Assembly: GCF_026213295.1 (NCBI RefSeq)
Contig: NC_079423.1
Span: forward strand, 20,774,539 to 20,838,538
Reading direction: 5' to 3'
DNA length: 64,000 nt
From: Gadus chalcogrammus
Lineage: Eukaryota; Chordata; Actinopteri; Gadiformes; Gadidae
Within the stretch, counting starts at the first letter, position 1. Each line of letters opens with the position of its first letter. A program made the translations under genes and the position numbers. The notes under the pieces are model-generated. The model had not been told where the DNA came from. It worked only from the letters and a program-made list of their open reading frames with translations, and searched no databases. Positions 61,496 to 64,000 of this stretch are shown piece by piece.

Positions 61496-62227
61496 GTCGC
61501 CACCACTCGCCATACTCGTCTTTAGTGCTTCTATCTCTGAACGCATATCGGAGTTCGCGTTCTACTCATGCTCGAGATCTTGCGGTCGGGGAACGTGAGC
61601 CAGATATGATGAATCTTAAAGACTGCGTCGGGTTCTCTGACTCTCTGGTACTTCCACAACAAAGACTCGTAGTGGGGGGTTTTTATTGTCGGCCATGCTG
61701 GAGAAGGAATTGGTGGAAAGGAACTTTGGCTTTGACTCTCTGAAGTCCAGATTGTAACGCTACGTGGAGGAGAAGGGATTGTTGCCGTATGCGGGACAGC
61801 TGTAAGTTCACATCGGGTCCATGTCATTTCTCCTACATTGTTCCGACCTCTCGGTCGTATGCGGACTCCTCCGGCTGGACTCCTCCCGCTACTCCGCTGC
61901 CGGAGGAGTCCGCATACGACGAGTTTAGTTGTCCCTGAAAAACTTGCGTATCTATCTAACATTAGTTACGCATTACATTAATTTATTCGCACGCCGGTTT
62001 TATTAAATTTTATACTGTGTATTCTCTGTGTAAATACATGCACCACACCGTGACATCCGTACCGATTCGATTCAATACAAATACATGCATTGTTACACCC
62101 CTAATACACACAACACTGTCTACCGGTCACACCGGTCTCACGATAACGTCAAAATCCATATACCGTAGCGCAAATTTACACTGGTGTACTTTCTATACCG
62201 TCTATACCGTACACCCCTAATGCAAGG

Positions 62228-62370
62228 CAACATCCAGCTTGTCGGGAGCAGGGGTTGGATATCTTGCTCAGAGACACGCCAACACTTAGCTAGAAGGAGC
62301 CAGGGATTGAACCAGCAACTTTGGCCAGCAACCAGGCAACCTTCTCTACCTACTGAGCTACAGGCAGCCT
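62228..62370 (-). mobile_element. tRNA-derived SINE (V-SINE-like)
   Basis: The minus strand begins with a tRNA-like head: gtagctcagtaggtagag (A box) and ggttcaatccct (B box). A core follows with tctgagcaagatatccaacc and ctgctcccgac, familiar from fish SINEs. The tRNA-like part is too altered between the boxes to be a working tRNA gene. It abuts the hAT duplication, so that hAT probably landed in or beside it. Confidence 0.7.
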
Positions 62371-64000
62371 ACAAGCAACTAGTAGAGAGTGAAACACAGA
62401 TGTGTTTAAGGACCTCAAGCGCAGAGGGTGCTGCAGATTGCTCACTAGATACCATCAGCGGCGTCCCTCTATTTAGTGGATGAGTGGTCTAGGGCAGCAC
62501 CATGGAGTGCTTCATGAGTCGTTGGCTATTCCTCATCTGTGTTATTCCAAGTCAGCACATTCTCCCACTGCCTGAGTCTCTTCCTGTTGAAACTTCTTAG
62601 ACCTCTTCTAATTAGAGAAATTGACTTGAAGATGAATAATAATCATGAGCATGCAGTAATTGAAGAGATAACGAGGGAGAAAGAAGGCGAAAGGGAGGGA
62701 GGGAGGGAGAGAAAGAGTCTGACAGTTGGAAGGTCATCTGCTTCCTTTTCACTCTGTTGGGCTGTTCTCTCCTCCTCTGCGGCCATTCCATCCGCAAGGC
62801 CCAACAGAGATTTATAAGGAGGAGATGGTGGGAGTGTATAATAGTTTATGTATCTGTGTGTGTATCTATGAGGGGCCGCCTGGAACATAATTCATACTTG
62901 GTGTAGCACCCGTGGTCTTAGCCGGAAGGGGCAGATAGGATGCTAGCATCACTCTAGGTCCTTAAAGAAGTTAAACACTAATGACTCACGAAGGGAGTTG
63001 GTGTTGGTTGAATAGATGAGCTATTTTAATGCCTTTCATCATAAACATTTACATTTGGTACAAAATAAAGCTTTTGAAAATAACAAACAAACAAACAAAA
63101 AGTCCTTTGTAGCTGGATTCCCCAGCTACAGTACTCCTTGGGAAAGGAGTTGTTCGGTCGAGGAATGTCGAGTTCAAGGGGGGGGATATCCGGATATGTG
63201 TGTTTCTCTCTTATACTACTACCCGGGTAGGTTAGTGTGTATCTATTTCTATGTCTTATCTGTTATGAATGGATCTTCACAAGGGTCTTCTATGGTGGTG
63301 TTCACGGCTGGCCACGCCGTATCCACACCATCCACAGTTCTATTGGGCAAAGCTCGCCATCGTAGATGCAATCTTCCTTCGATCAAACATAAAAAACCAA
63401 CCTGCACAAATAGTGCAGAATTGTAAGTTATCTGGTACTATTCTATGTCAAACATGGGATTTGACACATCTATATTACAATGTATAACCAAAAACCAAGG
63501 TTATATTTATAAATATAATGAAATTAATTGTCACCTATTGGAACAATTAGTATTTAAACCACAAAGAATGAAATACTAATCTTGAATTACAATATGTCAC
63601 AGTATTTAATCAAACAATTAATTATTTATCTTTTTAAACCATGTTTCTAGCTTAACATTTGTAATTTAAATGATTTGTATACATATTTATGTTTTAACCA
63701 TTAAATTGAATGAAATTATTCTTAAACTTATCTAACAAGTGCACTACAGTCAATTAAATGAATTCAATCACACTTAAAGTGGGTTAAGTATGCAAAACAA
63801 TGTCCTTCGGTAACATCAAAATAAACGCATTGCTCCTTTAAGGTTTCATCATCATGTCTGTGCTGCTCTACTAAGATGCGTCCTTATGCTGCTATCCATT
63901 TGGATGGTACGCTGGTACGAACGACCAGCTTCAGCGAGAACGTGACGTATTTCCCTTGCTCCAGCCTTCCAGTTTGCCATTTGTGTTTCTGTCGGGCCAC
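62371..64000. other. unassigned; one candidate conserved non-coding segment
   Basis: No gene supported. The part at about 62490-62680 is complex and homeodomain-motif-rich (ttctaattagagaaattgac, atgagcatgcagtaattgaa) and could be a conserved non-coding element. The rest, including AT-rich 63420-63850, shows nothing I recognise. Confidence 0.35.

Larger units (their letters stand above)
60613..62103. mobile_element. hAT family B, complete copy
   Basis: Starts tcggggtgtaatgg and ends cattgttacacccctA. Perfect 8-bp duplication atacacac (60605-60612, 62104-62111). No transposase frame recognised. It contains the hAT ZB copy 60901-61495. Fragments of a second copy are at 23263 and 31390. Confidence 0.88.
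58949..62219 (-). mobile_element. outer hAT of a three-level nest
   Basis: Left end tagggctgtacggtatgg, right end ataccgtacacccctA, perfect 8-bp duplication atgcaagg (58941-58948, 62220-62227). Subterminal cacggtatg/taccgt motifs occur at both ends. Encloses a transposase fragment, dispersed repeat R, and hAT family B with a ZB copy inside it. Confidence 0.9.

Noticed and set aside
62228..62370. A tRNA gene on the minus strand
   Set aside because: A and B boxes are present but the spacing and stems do not give a cloverleaf, and a SINE core follows.

Overview
This window looks like nuclear DNA of a ray-finned (teleost) fish. It has very long dinucleotide and tetranucleotide microsatellites, many hAT DNA transposons, PIF/Harbinger-type elements, a Tx1-type L1 LINE, L2-type LINEs and a DIRS-type tyrosine-recombinase retrotransposon. 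There is no operon-like gene packing. Almost every long open reading frame is either a translated microsatellite or a piece of a transposon.

The only host-gene signal I can support is one exon near 37.29-37.60 kb on the + strand. A strong polypyrimidine tract and AG acceptor lead into a GC-rich 5' UTR, then an ATG and 23 codons beginning MSTETELQ, ending at a GT donor. The N-terminus matches the start of DAB1, the Reelin-pathway adaptor, from memory of the family. The rest of the window would then be the 5' non-coding or intronic territory of a very large dab1 locus.

Layout. 0-8.6 kb: microsatellites, including a perfect GGCA array of about 1.08 kb, a 1.9 kb long-inverted-repeat element and MITEs. 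8.7-11.8 kb: four hAT insertions, one nested. 13.5-21.9 kb: a decayed Tx1-type L1 (ORF1 open, ORF2 frameshifted) split by a 2.5 kb TIR element, which itself holds a Harbinger-type MITE and a GC-hairpin/AT tandem repeat. 22-31.6 kb: a foldback MITE, a Harbinger remnant and a 5.6 kb DIRS element, lying between fragments of a hAT family whose complete copy is at 60.6 kb. 32-36 kb: microsatellites, two hATs and foldback sequences. 37.3-37.6 kb: the dab1 exon. 38.4-49.4 kb: a multi-level nest, an outer TIR element > L2 fragment > 6.15 kb hAT > 3.3 kb LINE. 51-62.4 kb: more nested hATs, a minisatellite cut by a solo LTR, and a SINE. 62.4-64 kb: unassigned.

The main pattern is a dense hAT record. 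Fifteen insertions have readable 8-bp target-site duplications (eleven exact, four with one mismatch), many nested, so relative insertion order can be read directly. The most unusual single object is the hAT transposase gene split by a same-strand LINE. It leaves one 622-codon open frame fusing a BED/hAT N-terminus to a LINE endonuclease. All matches are from reading the sequence and memory of families; no database search was run.
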